Numbered from the stretch's first letter, positions 1 through 10,432 are shown. The stretch: 34,593 bases of DNA from CAKZKT01 sp034434235 (GCA_034434235.1 DAOTZV010000068.1:1-34593), one strand, 5' to 3'. The notes: generated by a model not told the origin, from the sequence alone. Translations and numbers: made by a program.

Positions 1-563
1 TCCCCGTAGTCGCCCCGCAACGTGAGGCGGTTTGGACCGGCGTCCGGTTCCACGGCGAAGATCGCGCGGCGCGCCGCAATGAAGCCGCTGGTGTAATCGC
101 GCACACGGCGGCCCAACAACAACATCGCAAACAGATTGATCGTCACCGAAAAGGCCCGCGCCATCAGGCTGTGGCCCACGTCCCGGCCCCCGCGCACGTA
201 GCGCGAGCCGACGGCCAGGTCGGCGCCGGCCTCGAGCCGCGCCAGCAGCTCGGGGATCGCCTCCGGCGGCATCGCCAGGTCGCAATCCATCCACGACACC
301 GCGTCGGTGTCGGCCGCCCGGATGCCCGCCCAAATGGCCGACGTGAGCCCGCGCTCGGTCGTCCGCCGCAACAGGCGGACGCGCGGGTCGCGCGCCGCGA
401 TCTCCTCGACGACCTGCCAGGTGCCATCGGGCGAATCGTCGTCCACCACCAGCACCTGCACCGGCGGCCGCACATGCCGCAAGATGCCCTCGATCAAAAG
501 GCCGATGTTGTCGCGTTCATTGTAAGTCGGCAGGACGACGGTGAGCGAAAGTGGTCGGTCCAT
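1..563 (-). CDS. DPM1-like family 2 glycosyltransferase, 3' end cut by window edge
   Basis: The ATG at 563 opens 187 codons that run off the left edge without a stop, so the C-terminus is missing. Residues 12-17 (PTYNER), 40-48 (VDDDSPDGT), a DCD acidic motif at 93-95 and GSRY at 119-122 are the nucleotide-sugar and metal-binding landmarks of dolichyl/polyprenyl-phosphate sugar synthases of the DPM1 type. Such enzymes move a sugar from a nucleotide to a lipid phosphate at the inner face of the membrane. The gene overlaps the upstream methyltransferase by 47 bp and follows a GT39-type transferase that could use the lipid-linked sugar, so a cell-surface glycosylation operon is inferred. The sugar is unknown, and the lost C-terminus may carry membrane helices. 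Confidence 0.9.
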   Translation of the reverse strand, partial: MDRPLSLTVVLPTYNERDNIGLLIEGILRHVRPPVQVLVVDDDSPDGTWQVVEEIAARDPRVRLLRRTTERGLTSAIWAGIRAADTDAVSWMDCDLAMPPEAIPELLARLEAGADLAVGSRYVRGGRDVGHSLMARAFSVTINLFAMLLLGRRVRDYTSGFIAARRAIFAVEPDAGPNRLTLRGDYG

Positions 564-1278
564 GCTCCTCCGCTTCGGCCAGACAGAACAGAGAGAGGCC
601 CATCGGCAGGTCGTGCGCGCGCAACCAGCGGGCCTCGCCGGTCAGCACGGCCGTCAACGCGGCATTGAGCCCCGCGGGCAAGGGGCGCAGATCGTTGCCA
701 TCCCCCCACCCCCATCGGGCCGCCAACCGGGCGGCCGCGCCGGTCAGAAACAACAGGCTGTTGGCATAAGTCATCCGGCGGACGACGAAGCCGGCGCGGC
801 CGATCAGATCGCCCAGCGCCTGCCGCGTATAGCGCCGGGCGCCGCCCCAAAACCGATCGTGCGGGCCGTAGAGCGCCGGATGCGCCGGCACCCGCACCAA
901 CAGACATCCCCCCGGTGCCATCACCCGCCGCGCCTCGGCCAGGGTGCTCGGCGGGTCCACGTGCGCCTGTTCGAGCACGTCCAACAGCGTCACGACCGCA
1001 AACGTCCGGTCGGCAAAGGGCAATCGCCGCGCATCGCCCATCACCACCGGCCGCGCCTGCGCGAACCGCAGATCGAGGTCCAGGCCGACGACCCACGCCC
1101 CGGCCGGGTGTTCGGCCACCAGCCACCCCGGGCCGCAACCGATGTCCAACATGCGGCCGGTCGGTTGCCCCAACAACGCCCAGACGATCCGGCGCATGCC
1201 GACGATCCACCAGTGCGAACGGCCATAGCGCGCCAGAAGCTCCCGATAGTCGCCCGCGGCCGGCGCTGCGCCCCTCAT
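517..1278 (-). CDS. class I SAM-dependent methyltransferase of the glycan cluster
   Basis: The product has 253 residues from an ATG that overlaps the stop of the upstream GT39 gene (ATGA at 1275-1278), which decides the start. Motif I is DIGCGPG at about residues 45-51, followed by an acidic GLDLD strand. The later LLDVLEQAH and a post-II segment ending in PGGCLLVRVPAH are typical of Methyltransf_11 proteins. The substrate cannot be read from the sequence. Its place between a GT39 transferase and a DPM1-like GT2 suggests a lipid-linked sugar, polyprenol or glycan as acceptor. The 3' end runs 47 bp into the next gene, an unusually long overlap that implies translational coupling. Confidence 0.88.
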   Translation of the reverse strand: MRGAAPAAGDYRELLARYGRSHWWIVGMRRIVWALLGQPTGRMLDIGCGPGWLVAEHPAGAWVVGLDLDLRFAQARPVVMGDARRLPFADRTFAVVTLLDVLEQAHVDPPSTLAEARRVMAPGGCLLVRVPAHPALYGPHDRFWGGARRYTRQALGDLIGRAGFVVRRMTYANSLLFLTGAAARLAARWGWGDGNDLRPLPAGLNAALTAVLTGEARWLRAHDLPMGLSLFCLAEAEEHGPTTFAHRRPADLQ

Positions 1279-3359
1279 CGCACCTGTACGGCTCCGACGA
1301 TGAAATAGTCCTGACCGGCCGGCTGCGACATCGCCAGCCGACGGCCGCCCTCTTGGGGCATGTAGAACCCCACCTCGATCCGATATTCGCCGGCCGGCAT
1401 CTCGGTCGGCAGCGCGATCTGATACTCGTCGAGGATCAGGTCGCCGACGGCCCAGGTGGGTGTACGCGCGCTGCCCTGGCCCGGCGGAGCGTCCAGCCCG
1501 GCCCAGACGATGCTCCCATCGGCCTTCGGCGGGCCGAGCACGTGGGTGAACACGGTCCAATCGGCCAGGGCCGCGGCTTCGGCCCGCCACCAGAGCTGCA
1601 GGAAGATCTTCTCTCCGGGCGCGAAGCTCCGTTTATCTATGTCGTAGCCGATCAGACGGATGCCGGGCCAACGGCCGTCCAGCGGCGTTTGCGGCCGCCG
1701 GGCGATGCGATCGGGCCGCTCCACCCGAAAGGCGCGCGCATAGCGCCTGCCGTGCCGATCGTGAAACGTGTGCGCGAGCCGGGCTTCGGGATACAGATCG
1801 CGCAGGAGCAAGGCCCCGCGAAAATCCTCGTGATCTATGATGATGTAAGTGGCGGGCCGTTCGCCCGGCGGCGCAATGAAGGCGTGACGGCCGTCGAAGC
1901 GCCGCACCGGCGGACCGTTGCGCCAGGCAAATGCCAGGGTCATGTCGGTTGCGGGCCGGGGCGAAAGGAGGACGCCCGTGTCGTCCTTCAGCTCCAGCAC
2001 ATACCGGCCGATCTCCCACAGTCCCTCGTCGTAAGCATAGAACAGCGCGTTGCTCCGGCCCCACACGTCGAAGTAGGCGAGCGCGCTGTGGGCCGCGCTG
2101 CCGAACAAGATCGCGGCCACGGCCACCACGCGGCCCCACCAGCGCAGCCGATCCATCTGCCCGGCCAGCGCGGCCGGCTCCCAGCCGCCGGCGGCCAACG
2201 GCCGGGGCACATATGCGGTCGCCGGCGCGGCATCGGTGCGCCGGCCCAGGATGGCCGTCGCCCCCAGGCCGATCAGCAGCGCGGCCACCGGCGTCGCGCC
2301 GACCGCGCGGCGGAAGTGCGGCGCGTGCTCGCTGAAGACCGTGGGCACCAGCATGAACAGCAGCGCCAACACCAGGCTGGCGAAGACGGGCCGCTTCCCG
2401 CGCCAGAGCGCCAGCCCCACGCCGATCATGAACGGCACGCTGATCAGCGGATCGAACGCCGGCATGCCGGGCACATTGCTGCGCGGATCGCGATCGCCGC
2501 GCACGCTGAACATCCCCAGGCTCGCCAGCAGATTTTGCAGAGGCGTGCCGCGCGTGGCATCCCCCGCGCCGACGGCGATCTGGCTGCTGCGCAACAGCAA
2601 CTGATCGGGATGTTGGAGCCAGTTCCAGGCCATCGGCAGGGCCACCAGGCCGGCCGCCAGCCAGGCGACGAGCAGCCCGCGCCATACGGCGCGCAACGCG
2701 GAGCGGCCGCGCGCAATAACCAACGCCAGCAACGAAAGGGCGCCGAGCAAGACCGGCAACAGCCGCGCGGCCGGATAGATGTACACGCCCGCGCCGGCCA
2801 CCGCACCGGCCGCGGCCCAGGCGACCAGGCTTCCGGTGCGCTGCGCGCGCCAGAACGCCCAAAGCAACAACACGAGGAAGAGCGGCACCAGGATCGGCTC
2901 GATCCCCACCCGGCTGAAAGTGATGTGCCAGCGCATGATCGCCAGCGCCAGCGCCGCCAGCCACGCCGCGGCCATCGGAAAGCGCCGATCGTTCAGCGCC
3001 AGCTCGCGGCCCAGGCCGAACAACGCCGGCACCGTCAGCGTGCCGATCAGCGCCGCCACCCCGCGCATGACGGCCGGCGTCTCGCCGAACAGCCGGAACG
3101 CCAGGCTGGTCAGGTAGATGAACATCGGCTCGACGCCGAAGTTGCCGGGAAAGAAGATCGGATGATAGCCCGGCTGCGTGATCACCCGCCAGGCTTCCAG
3201 CGCCTCGTAGGCCTCGTCGTAGTGGAAGCCCGGCGGGACCGCGTCGAGCCGCCAGAAGCGCAGGCCGGCGGCCAGAGCAGCGATCAGGCCCAGGCCCAAC
3301 GCAACGCGCCATTTCTTCCCGCTAACGACAACCGGAAATCCGTGCATTCGTGGCCTCAT
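1275..3359 (-). CDS. GT39/ArnT-like multipass glycosyltransferase with C-terminal beta-sandwich domain
   Basis: The 694-residue product starts with one membrane helix followed by an acidic DE pair (HYDEAYEALEAW, about residues 46-57). This is the layout of PMT/ArnT (GT-C) enzymes, which transfer sugars from polyprenyl phosphate outside the membrane. About ten further hydrophobic segments follow to roughly residue 430, then a soluble region. The last ~130 residues (from about 566) look like a beta-sandwich, with DWTVFTHV and AGEYRIEVGFY motifs. The same module ends the membrane protein at 11722-13593. The ATG at 3359 is the longest start. The ATG at 3347 has a GAGG six bases upstream and may be the true one. 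The stop overlaps the methyltransferase start. The donor and acceptor are unknown. Confidence 0.85.
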   Translation of the reverse strand: MRPRMHGFPVVVSGKKWRVALGLGLIAALAAGLRFWRLDAVPPGFHYDEAYEALEAWRVITQPGYHPIFFPGNFGVEPMFIYLTSLAFRLFGETPAVMRGVAALIGTLTVPALFGLGRELALNDRRFPMAAAWLAALALAIMRWHITFSRVGIEPILVPLFLVLLLWAFWRAQRTGSLVAWAAAGAVAGAGVYIYPAARLLPVLLGALSLLALVIARGRSALRAVWRGLLVAWLAAGLVALPMAWNWLQHPDQLLLRSSQIAVGAGDATRGTPLQNLLASLGMFSVRGDRDPRSNVPGMPAFDPLISVPFMIGVGLALWRGKRPVFASLVLALLFMLVPTVFSEHAPHFRRAVGATPVAALLIGLGATAILGRRTDAAPATAYVPRPLAAGGWEPAALAGQMDRLRWWGRVVAVAAILFGSAAHSALAYFDVWGRSNALFYAYDEGLWEIGRYVLELKDDTGVLLSPRPATDMTLAFAWRNGPPVRRFDGRHAFIAPPGERPATYIIIDHEDFRGALLLRDLYPEARLAHTFHDRHGRRYARAFRVERPDRIARRPQTPLDGRWPGIRLIGYDIDKRSFAPGEKIFLQLWWRAEAAALADWTVFTHVLGPPKADGSIVWAGLDAPPGQGSARTPTWAVGDLILDEYQIALPTEMPAGEYRIEVGFYMPQEGGRRLAMSQPAGQDYFIVGAVQVR

Positions 3360-3386
3360 TCGTGAGCAGCCGTTGCCCGATGCCCC

Positions 3387-5204
<1,818 letters not shown>

Positions 5205-5233
5205 GCGCACAACCGCCAACCACCGTAACCGTA

Positions 5234-5254
5234 ACGCAAGCCTCCGGCTTGCGT
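5234..5254. repeat. perfect 9-bp stem / 3-base loop palindrome in the divergent elp3 intergenic region
   Basis: ACGCAAGCC (5234-5242) and GGCTTGCGT (5246-5254) are exact reverse complements around a TCC loop. The hairpin lies between the divergent elp3 and Trm9-like genes, 30 bp from the first and 26 bp from the second. It is not followed by a T-run and is upstream of both genes, so it is unlikely to be a terminator. A dispersed REP-like element or a regulatory hairpin are both possible. Confidence 0.7.
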
Positions 5255-5279
5255 CGAATCCTCGTCGCGGACGCCTTCC

Positions 5280-6110
5280 ATGAATGTCGAAACCTGCGCG
5301 GCGCTCCTCGACCTGAACCGCCGCTTCTACGCCCGATTCGCCGACGACTTCGCCCGCACGCGGCGGAGCTGGCCTCCCGGCTTCGAGCGCATTTTACCGT
5401 ATCTTCGGCCGGCCACCAACATCGCGGACCTGGGTTGCGGCAACGGCCGGCTGCTCGGCTTCCTGGCCGAACGGGGCTGGCGCGGCCGCTATCTCGGCGC
5501 GGACAGCAGCGACGCGCTGCTCGCCATCGCCGCGGAGAACGCGCGGCGCTACTCCGCCATCCGCGCCGACTTCCGCCGCGCGGAGCTGGTGGCGCTCGAC
5601 CTGGCGACGCCGCTCCCCCTGGCCGATGAACTGGGCCGGGCGCAATGGGACGCGGTGGCCGCGCTCGCCGTATTGCATCACATTCCGGGCCGGGCGCATC
5701 GCCTGCGGCTCATCGCCGCGTGCGCCGACCTGTTGCGGCCGGCCGGCGTCCTGGTGATCTCGACCTGGCAGTTCCTCACCGCGGCCCGACTGCGCGCGCG
5801 CATCCTGCCGTGGGAGAGGGCCGGCATCCGGCCGGAGGACGTGGAACCGGAAGATTATCTGCTCGCCTGGGGCGAAGGTGCGGCCGGCCTGCGCTATTGC
5901 GCGGCCATAGACGAGGCCGATCTGCGCGATCTGGCCGAAGCAGCCGGCCTGACGCCGGAAGCGCACTTCCGCGCCGACGGCCACGAGGGGAACCTGAACC
6001 TGTACGGCATCTTCCGCAAACCATCCACTTCCTACTCCCCAATCCCCAATCCCCAATCCCTAATCCCTATCTCGCCCACCCGAACACGCGCTCCTCGCTC
6101 GGCGGACTGA
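5280..6110 (+). CDS. Trm9/ALKBH8-like SAM-dependent methyltransferase, candidate tRNA wobble-uridine methylase
   Basis: The 276-residue protein has a class I methyltransferase fold with motif I DLGCGNGRLLG at residues 50-60. Several segments match Trm9 in order: FYARFADDFARTR (16-28) before WP, the GADSSDALL strand (73-81), VLHHI (131-135), a short STW strand end (161-163) and LRYCAAIDEADL (204-215). Trm9 and the ALKBH8 methyltransferase domain esterify 5-carboxymethyluridine at tRNA position 34, which is the product of Elongator. The gene is divergent from elp3, so the same role is inferred here but not proven. The last ~28 residues are encoded by a telomere-like C-rich repeat and overlap the convergent LysM gene, so the natural C-terminus was probably near residue 248. 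Confidence 0.75.
   Translation: MNVETCAALLDLNRRFYARFADDFARTRRSWPPGFERILPYLRPATNIADLGCGNGRLLGFLAERGWRGRYLGADSSDALLAIAAENARRYSAIRADFRRAELVALDLATPLPLADELGRAQWDAVAALAVLHHIPGRAHRLRLIAACADLLRPAGVLVISTWQFLTAARLRARILPWERAGIRPEDVEPEDYLLAWGEGAAGLRYCAAIDEADLRDLAEAAGLTPEAHFRADGHEGNLNLYGIFRKPSTSYSPIPNPQSLIPISPTRTRAPRSAD
6036..6069. repeat. telomere-like TCCCCAA tandem repeat
   Basis: About five copies of a 7-bp unit (TCCCCAA, drifting to TCCCTAA) form the 3' end of the methyltransferase frame and abut the stop of the convergent LysM gene. The minus strand therefore carries five G-runs separated by ATT/TTA-type spacers, which could fold into a G-quadruplex. It may slow or end transcription between convergent genes. 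Confidence 0.7.
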
Positions 6111-7182
6111 TCGGCCGGCCGTCGTCTCGGCCCGGCTCGCCGACGAACACCTGCACCTGCCAGGAGAAGCGCGTCACCTCGCGGCCCGGATCGCGATACT
6201 CCGGCGGGAACCGCCACTGGGTGCTCTTCGTCCAATGCGGCGCGATGTACGCGTCGGAGTCCAGCGGCCGCACCGTGACCACATACCACTGATCCCTGGC
6301 CAACACCGCGGACGCGGCCCAGCGCAAGATCGCCTCCTCGCCGGCCGACAGGATGGCGTTGTGCGCCGGCGCAAGCAAGGCCGGCGGCCGCAACACCCGC
6401 TCCGAAGTGGGGGACGGCACGGGAGTGACCGTCGGGGTGGGCGAAGGGGTCGGCGTCGGCGTGTGGCTGCTCAGGGGGATCAGCAGTTGGTCGCCCGGCC
6501 GGAGCATGTCGGTCAGCTTGCGCTTGTTCGCCTCCAGGATCCACTCCAGCCGCGAGTCGAAGCGCTCGGCGATTTCGCTGAGCGTGTCGCCAGCCCGGAC
6601 GGTGTAAAGGAGCGTGCCGCCGGTCGGCGTGGGCGTGGGCAGGGGCGCGCTGCCATCCTTGGGCGCCGGGATGATCAGCTCCTGGCCCGGATGGATCATG
6701 TCGTTGACCGTCATGCCGTTCGCCTCGGCGATCTCCTTTGCCGTGAAGCCGTACTTGTCCCCGATGATGCCGAACGATTCGCCCGCGGCGACGATATGGC
6801 GGATCGGCGTCGGCACGGGCGTGGGGGTCGGCTGGGGCGTCGCAGTCGGCGAAGGGGTGGCGGTTGGCTCCACGGTCGTGCGCAGCGGCCGCGCGACGGC
6901 CGGACGCGCCGCGGTGGCCGCGGCCGTCACGGTCTGATCGAAGCGCTCCTTGACCGGAGCGGTCGGCGCGTAGAACCACCACACGGCCAACACCCCGACG
7001 ATGAAAGCGAACAGGATCAGATCGGGCCAGGGAAAGGAGCGACGCCGGCGCGGGGCGACGACCAGCAAGCCACCGCAGAAGAAACAGGTTTCTGCTTTCT
7101 GGGCCACCCGCGCGCCGCAATGCGGACAAACGCGTTCGCGACCGTAGACGGACACGGACGCAGTCGAATCGGATTCGTTCAT
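6067..7182 (-). CDS. membrane-anchored zinc-ribbon protein with two LysM domains
   Basis: The ATG at 7182 overlaps the stop of the upstream membrane protein gene (ATGA), which fixes the start and gives 371 residues. An N-terminal zinc ribbon has Cys 19, 22, 33 and 36. One membrane helix spans about 54-72, and a Thr/Pro-rich linker follows. LysM domains lie at about 127-172 and 191-236 (VRAGDTLSEIAERF, LRPGDQLLIP), then a second Pro/Thr linker and a C-terminal beta-rich domain with an FSWQVQVF strand. LysM binds peptidoglycan-type glycans, so the protein probably links the membrane to the envelope outside the cell, with the ribbon in the cytoplasm. No catalytic motif is visible. Confidence 0.88.
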   Translation of the reverse strand: MNESDSTASVSVYGRERVCPHCGARVAQKAETCFFCGGLLVVAPRRRRSFPWPDLILFAFIVGVLAVWWFYAPTAPVKERFDQTVTAAATAARPAVARPLRTTVEPTATPSPTATPQPTPTPVPTPIRHIVAAGESFGIIGDKYGFTAKEIAEANGMTVNDMIHPGQELIIPAPKDGSAPLPTPTPTGGTLLYTVRAGDTLSEIAERFDSRLEWILEANKRKLTDMLRPGDQLLIPLSSHTPTPTPSPTPTVTPVPSPTSERVLRPPALLAPAHNAILSAGEEAILRWAASAVLARDQWYVVTVRPLDSDAYIAPHWTKSTQWRFPPEYRDPGREVTRFSWQVQVFVGEPGRDDGRPISPPSEERVFGWAR

Positions 7183-8981
7183 CGTGCAGCCGATTGTACA
7201 CCGGCCCGCCGTCGCGGGCAAATGAACAGCACGCCAACGCCCAGCGCCGCGGCCGCCGACAGGCCCATGCCGATCCGCCGTACCGGCGTCGGGGCAAACC
7301 GCAGCCGCACCTCATGCTCGCCGGCCGGCAGATCCAACCCGATCAGGCCGTCGGGCGCATCCGGCGCGATCTCGGCCGGCCGGCCGTCCACCGTGGCCCG
7401 CCAGCCCGGGAAGTAATTCGTGTAGAAGCGCAGCCGCACCGGGCCATCGGCCCGCACGCGCGCCCACGCCGAATTGGCCGCGGCCGACTGTGCGAGCACC
7501 TCGCCGCTCCCCGCGATGATCGCGGCCCGACGCAACGGCTCGCCCGCGGTGTATTGCGCGATCAGGGGCGACGTGGCCTCGCTCGGATGTCGCTGCGCGA
7601 AGCCGGTCATGCCGCGCATGTCGGGATACTTCGCCTCGAACTCGACGATTGCCAGCGGGCTTTCGTCCGCAGGGCGCACCGGCACCAGCTCGGGCCGGGT
7701 GTACGGGAAGCTTGCCGCAACGATCAGGAGGGCCAGCAGATAGACGAACGGCCCGGAACCCGACGACTGCTCGTCGAGCCAATGCACGGCCGCGGCCGCC
7801 AGCAGCGCCAGGGTAATGGTCGTGACGGCCAGGAAGCGCCAGGGGAACTGGATGCTGGCGGCCAACGGAAACGCGGCCCATCCCGGCGCCGCGGCCGGCG
7901 TCATGATGAAGAGAGCCGCCGCGGTGGCCAGGGCAAAGAAGAGCGCCTCGGAGCGATGTATCCGCAGCGTCGGCCGCGCCATCCCCAGCGCCGCAGCCGC
8001 CGCGACGCTCGCCGCAATCCACGGCATCACGCCCAGGGCAAAGCTCATGCCGTCTCCGGGCCCGGGCACCGAAAAGCCGAAGCCCCAGAACGTGCCGAAG
8101 AGCTGGCCGGGATAGACGAAATGGCGCGTGTAATCGTAGGTGCCTCGCAGCCAGCTCGCCTCCTGGATGTAGCGCCGCTCCAGCAGCGCCGGCAACCAGA
8201 AGATGAGCGCCATGCCGATCCCCAGGCCGAACGCGACTCCCGTCCATCCGAGCGCGCGCCGCATATCGGCCGGCCGGCGCGCACGCGCCTCCAATATCTT
8301 CCAGGCCGGCCAGCCGACGATCAACGGCATGAGGACCGCCGGCGCCATGGTATGCGTCAGCAAGAGCGCGGCCAACGCCAGCGCGGCCGCGGCGGCGCGC
8401 CGCGGCCCGGGCCGATCCCACAGATACACCAGTCCGAGCAGCGTCCACGGCGCCAGCGCCAGCGCGGCGAACTCGGCGTAGGCCGCGCGCACGTAGATAT
8501 CCACCAGGTGATAGGGCGCGTAGGTATAGATCAGCCCCGCGATCAGCGCGGCCGGCGCGCCCCACCAGCGCCGCGCCAGCCGGTAGATGCCCGTCGCGCC
8601 GACGACGAACCAGAGCGTCCACGCGGCCTTGACCGCGGCCACAAAGCCCAACCCAAGCCAATGGAACGCCTCGGCCACGTAGTAGGCCAGCGGCGCGTAG
8701 ACCAGCCAGAGCGGATAGCCGAAGCCGAGCACATGATCCGGCGCCCAGATCGGCCACGGCGCGGCGTCGCGCAGCGCGGCGTCGAACTCCACCAGCCAGA
8801 AGACGCTGTGATGGCCGTCGTGCGCGTTGAAGAAATAGCCCGGCGCGGCCAACGGCAACGCGGCCGGCAGCAGGAAGACGAGCATCAGGAGCCAATGCGG
8901 ATCTGCGCCGACGGGACGGAGCCCGATCAGGATGCGGCGCGCCAGCGCGGCGAGAGAGCGAAACGTGTGTGGACCGACCAT
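7179..8981 (-). CDS. YfhO-like multipass membrane protein, copy 1
   Basis: About 600 residues with roughly twelve hydrophobic segments. After the first helix come NAHDGHHSVFW, a WPIWAPDHVLGFGYP stretch and APYHLVDIYVRAAYAE. These are nearly the same as in the protein at 13627-15561, so the two are paralogues. Proteins of this kind are annotated as YfhO or 6-pyruvoyl-tetrahydropterin-synthase-related membrane proteins and are probable GT-C glycosyltransferases. The soluble end has a beta-strand region (RLRFYTNYFPGWRATVDG) before a last membrane helix. The frame is open from TTG 8993, with GTG at 8990 and ATG at 8981. I use the ATG, but the start is uncertain. It sits between a TPR gene and a LysM gene in one tight run. 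Confidence 0.82.
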   Translation of the reverse strand: MVGPHTFRSLAALARRILIGLRPVGADPHWLLMLVFLLPAALPLAAPGYFFNAHDGHHSVFWLVEFDAALRDAAPWPIWAPDHVLGFGYPLWLVYAPLAYYVAEAFHWLGLGFVAAVKAAWTLWFVVGATGIYRLARRWWGAPAALIAGLIYTYAPYHLVDIYVRAAYAEFAALALAPWTLLGLVYLWDRPGPRRAAAAALALAALLLTHTMAPAVLMPLIVGWPAWKILEARARRPADMRRALGWTGVAFGLGIGMALIFWLPALLERRYIQEASWLRGTYDYTRHFVYPGQLFGTFWGFGFSVPGPGDGMSFALGVMPWIAASVAAAAALGMARPTLRIHRSEALFFALATAAALFIMTPAAAPGWAAFPLAASIQFPWRFLAVTTITLALLAAAAVHWLDEQSSGSGPFVYLLALLIVAASFPYTRPELVPVRPADESPLAIVEFEAKYPDMRGMTGFAQRHPSEATSPLIAQYTAGEPLRRAAIIAGSGEVLAQSAAANSAWARVRADGPVRLRFYTNYFPGWRATVDGRPAEIAPDAPDGLIGLDLPAGEHEVRLRFAPTPVRRIGMGLSAAAALGVGVLFICPRRRAGVQSAAR

Positions 8982-8995
8982 CCTACGCACCAACC

Positions 8996-9637
8996 TTACT
9001 TTTCAAAAAGCGCCAATGCTTGTCGGTACGCCGGCTCCGGCAGGTCGGGATACACGGTCGCCAGCCACGTCAGATCCTGGCGCATCATCAACAGATCGGG
9101 CGGCGCGGCATGGCGCCGGGCCGCGCGGTACGCTTCGAGCGCCTCGGCGCCCCGGCCCTGCGCCAGCAGCGCGTCGCCCAGGCCCAGATACGCGAACTTG
9201 GGCAAAACGCCGCTCTCCACGGCCGCCCGCGCTGCTCGCTCTGCAGCTTGCGGCCGACGCCGCGCCAGATAGACCACCGTGTCGGCCAGGTGGAGGTGCG
9301 GATCGTCGGGCGCGAAGGCCCTGGCATTGAGAAGCTGAAGCTGGGCATCCTGCAGCCGGCCGAGCACCGCATAAAGCTCGGCCAGGTTGCAACGCGGGGC
9401 CGCCTCATCGGGCAACAGCTCGATCACGCGCAGGTAGCTGGCCACCGCCTCTTCGCCCCGGCCCAGCCGCCAGAGCACGTTGGCAACCGCCCAATGCATC
9501 CGCGGGTCATCCGGCGCCATCCAGGCGGCGCGCTGAAACGCCTCCAGCGCGGCCGCGTCCTGGCCGGCCGCCAGGAGCGCCCGACCGCGCTCGGCGTAAT
9601 CGTTGGCGATGGAAGGATCGATCGCACTCTCTGCCAC
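8996..9637 (-). CDS. tetratricopeptide repeat protein
   Basis: 213 residues, starting with GTG at 9637. A GGAG five bases upstream supports this start. Helix pairs with the TPR pattern run through most of the chain: YAERGRALLAAGQDAAALEAF, AVANVLWRLGRGEEAVASY, NLAELYAVLGRLQDAQLQL, and a later pair with GLGDALLAQGRGAEALEAY. There is no signal peptide or membrane helix, so a cytoplasmic scaffold is likely. It follows the alpha/beta protein gene by 10 bp and precedes the YfhO-like gene by a few bases, so all are probably on one message. The binding partner is unknown. Confidence 0.85.
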   Translation of the reverse strand: MAESAIDPSIANDYAERGRALLAAGQDAAALEAFQRAAWMAPDDPRMHWAVANVLWRLGRGEEAVASYLRVIELLPDEAAPRCNLAELYAVLGRLQDAQLQLLNARAFAPDDPHLHLADTVVYLARRRPQAAERAARAAVESGVLPKFAYLGLGDALLAQGRGAEALEAYRAARRHAAPPDLLMMRQDLTWLATVYPDLPEPAYRQALALFEK

Positions 9638-9647
9638 TGCCGCTCCT

Positions 9648-10223
9648 TCAGCCGCGCTCGCCGATCAGACGGGCGCCGGCCGGCTCGTCCTTGCCGGGCG
9701 CCAGGATCACGCCGCCGCCGCCCGCGCCGGCCGGCTTCGGCGCGGGCACCTCTTCCGCCGGCTGGCCGGCCGCCTTCTCCTGCGCGGCGATGAACGCGCG
9801 CAGCCGCTCCACTTCGAACACCGTGATCCCGTAGCGCTCGACATTGTTCAACAGAAAGCGACCCAGGTCGGCCATCACATGCCGGCGCAGCGCCGTCAGA
9901 TCGCGACAGCGCCGCCAATCCAGCCCCATGTTCTCCTGGATGAAGACCTGGCCCGCGGGCGTGCGATTCACCTCCATCCGATAGGCAAAGATCGGCTTCT
10001 CGGTGCGTCGGGCCCAATACAGCTCCAGGCCCACCGGCGCGGTGATATCGGCGCCGAACAGCAAGAGGAACAGATGGCTCTCGGCGACCGAATCCACATC
10101 GGGCGTGCGCTTGATGACCCAGCCGACGTTGATCGGAAACTCGGCCAACGCCTGGCCCAGCAACTCGCGCGCCGGCTCCTGATCGGGCCCGCCGCTGATG
10201 AAAAGACGGACTTGAGATGCCAT
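9648..10223 (-). CDS. uncharacterised alpha/beta protein, possibly TIR/DUF4062-like
   Basis: 191 residues from ATG 10223, with a GGAG eight bases upstream. The N-terminal half begins with a VRLFISGG strand. A VAESHLFLLLFG strand follows, then GLELYWARRTEKPIFAYR. This order (strand, conserved hydrophobic strand ending in G, then an E-helix with A and a KPI strand) resembles DUF4062 and TIR-like domains, which bind or cut nucleotides. No family hallmark is certain. The C-terminal third is Pro/Gly-rich, with AGAGGGGVI. It is the first gene of a run with a TPR protein. A role in signalling or defence is only a guess. Confidence 0.5.
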   Translation of the reverse strand: MASQVRLFISGGPDQEPARELLGQALAEFPINVGWVIKRTPDVDSVAESHLFLLLFGADITAPVGLELYWARRTEKPIFAYRMEVNRTPAGQVFIQENMGLDWRRCRDLTALRRHVMADLGRFLLNNVERYGITVFEVERLRAFIAAQEKAAGQPAEEVPAPKPAGAGGGGVILAPGKDEPAGARLIGERG

Positions 10224-10266
10224 AGCACTCCTCTCTCGTAGATCTTCTCCATCCCTACCCTTCAAA

Positions 10267-10275
10267 AGTATAACA
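10267..10275 (-). promoter_or_regulatory. extended -10 promoter candidate for the 10223-to-6067 gene run
   Basis: On the minus strand the bases read TGTTATACT, an extended -10 element (TGn followed by TATACT), 44 bp upstream of the ATG at 10223. No good -35 hexamer lies 16-18 bp upstream, which fits an extended -10 promoter. It faces away from the plus-strand promoter at 10323-10351. Confidence 0.4.
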
Positions 10276-10322
10276 CACCTTTCATTGCCCCACGAAAACC
10301 ATCACTTGCATCTATCTGCGGT

Positions 10323-10351
10323 TTGCTTTCCTGCGCAAAAGCCATTAAGAT
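10323..10351 (+). promoter_or_regulatory. sigma-70-type promoter candidate for the aminotransferase gene
   Basis: TTGCTT (10323-10328) and TAAGAT (10346-10351) are separated by exactly 17 bp. Transcription would start near 10358, about 75 bp before the chosen ATG at 10433. A GTG at 10358 opens the same frame, so a leaderless longer product cannot be excluded. Confidence 0.45.
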
Positions 10352-10432
10352 GAAAAGGTGATCCGATTCAAGCGACAGGTGACCCGCCGCGCGCCGGTTC
10401 ATTACGACACCCATCATCCGAGGATTTCTGCA

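Noticed and set aside
915..3365. 816-codon open frame on the plus strand
   Set aside because: It is antisense to the GT39 and methyltransferase genes and has an Arg/Gln/Pro-rich product without motifs.
5234..5254. Rho-independent terminator
   Set aside because: The hairpin is perfect, but it is upstream of both flanking genes and no T-run follows on either strand.
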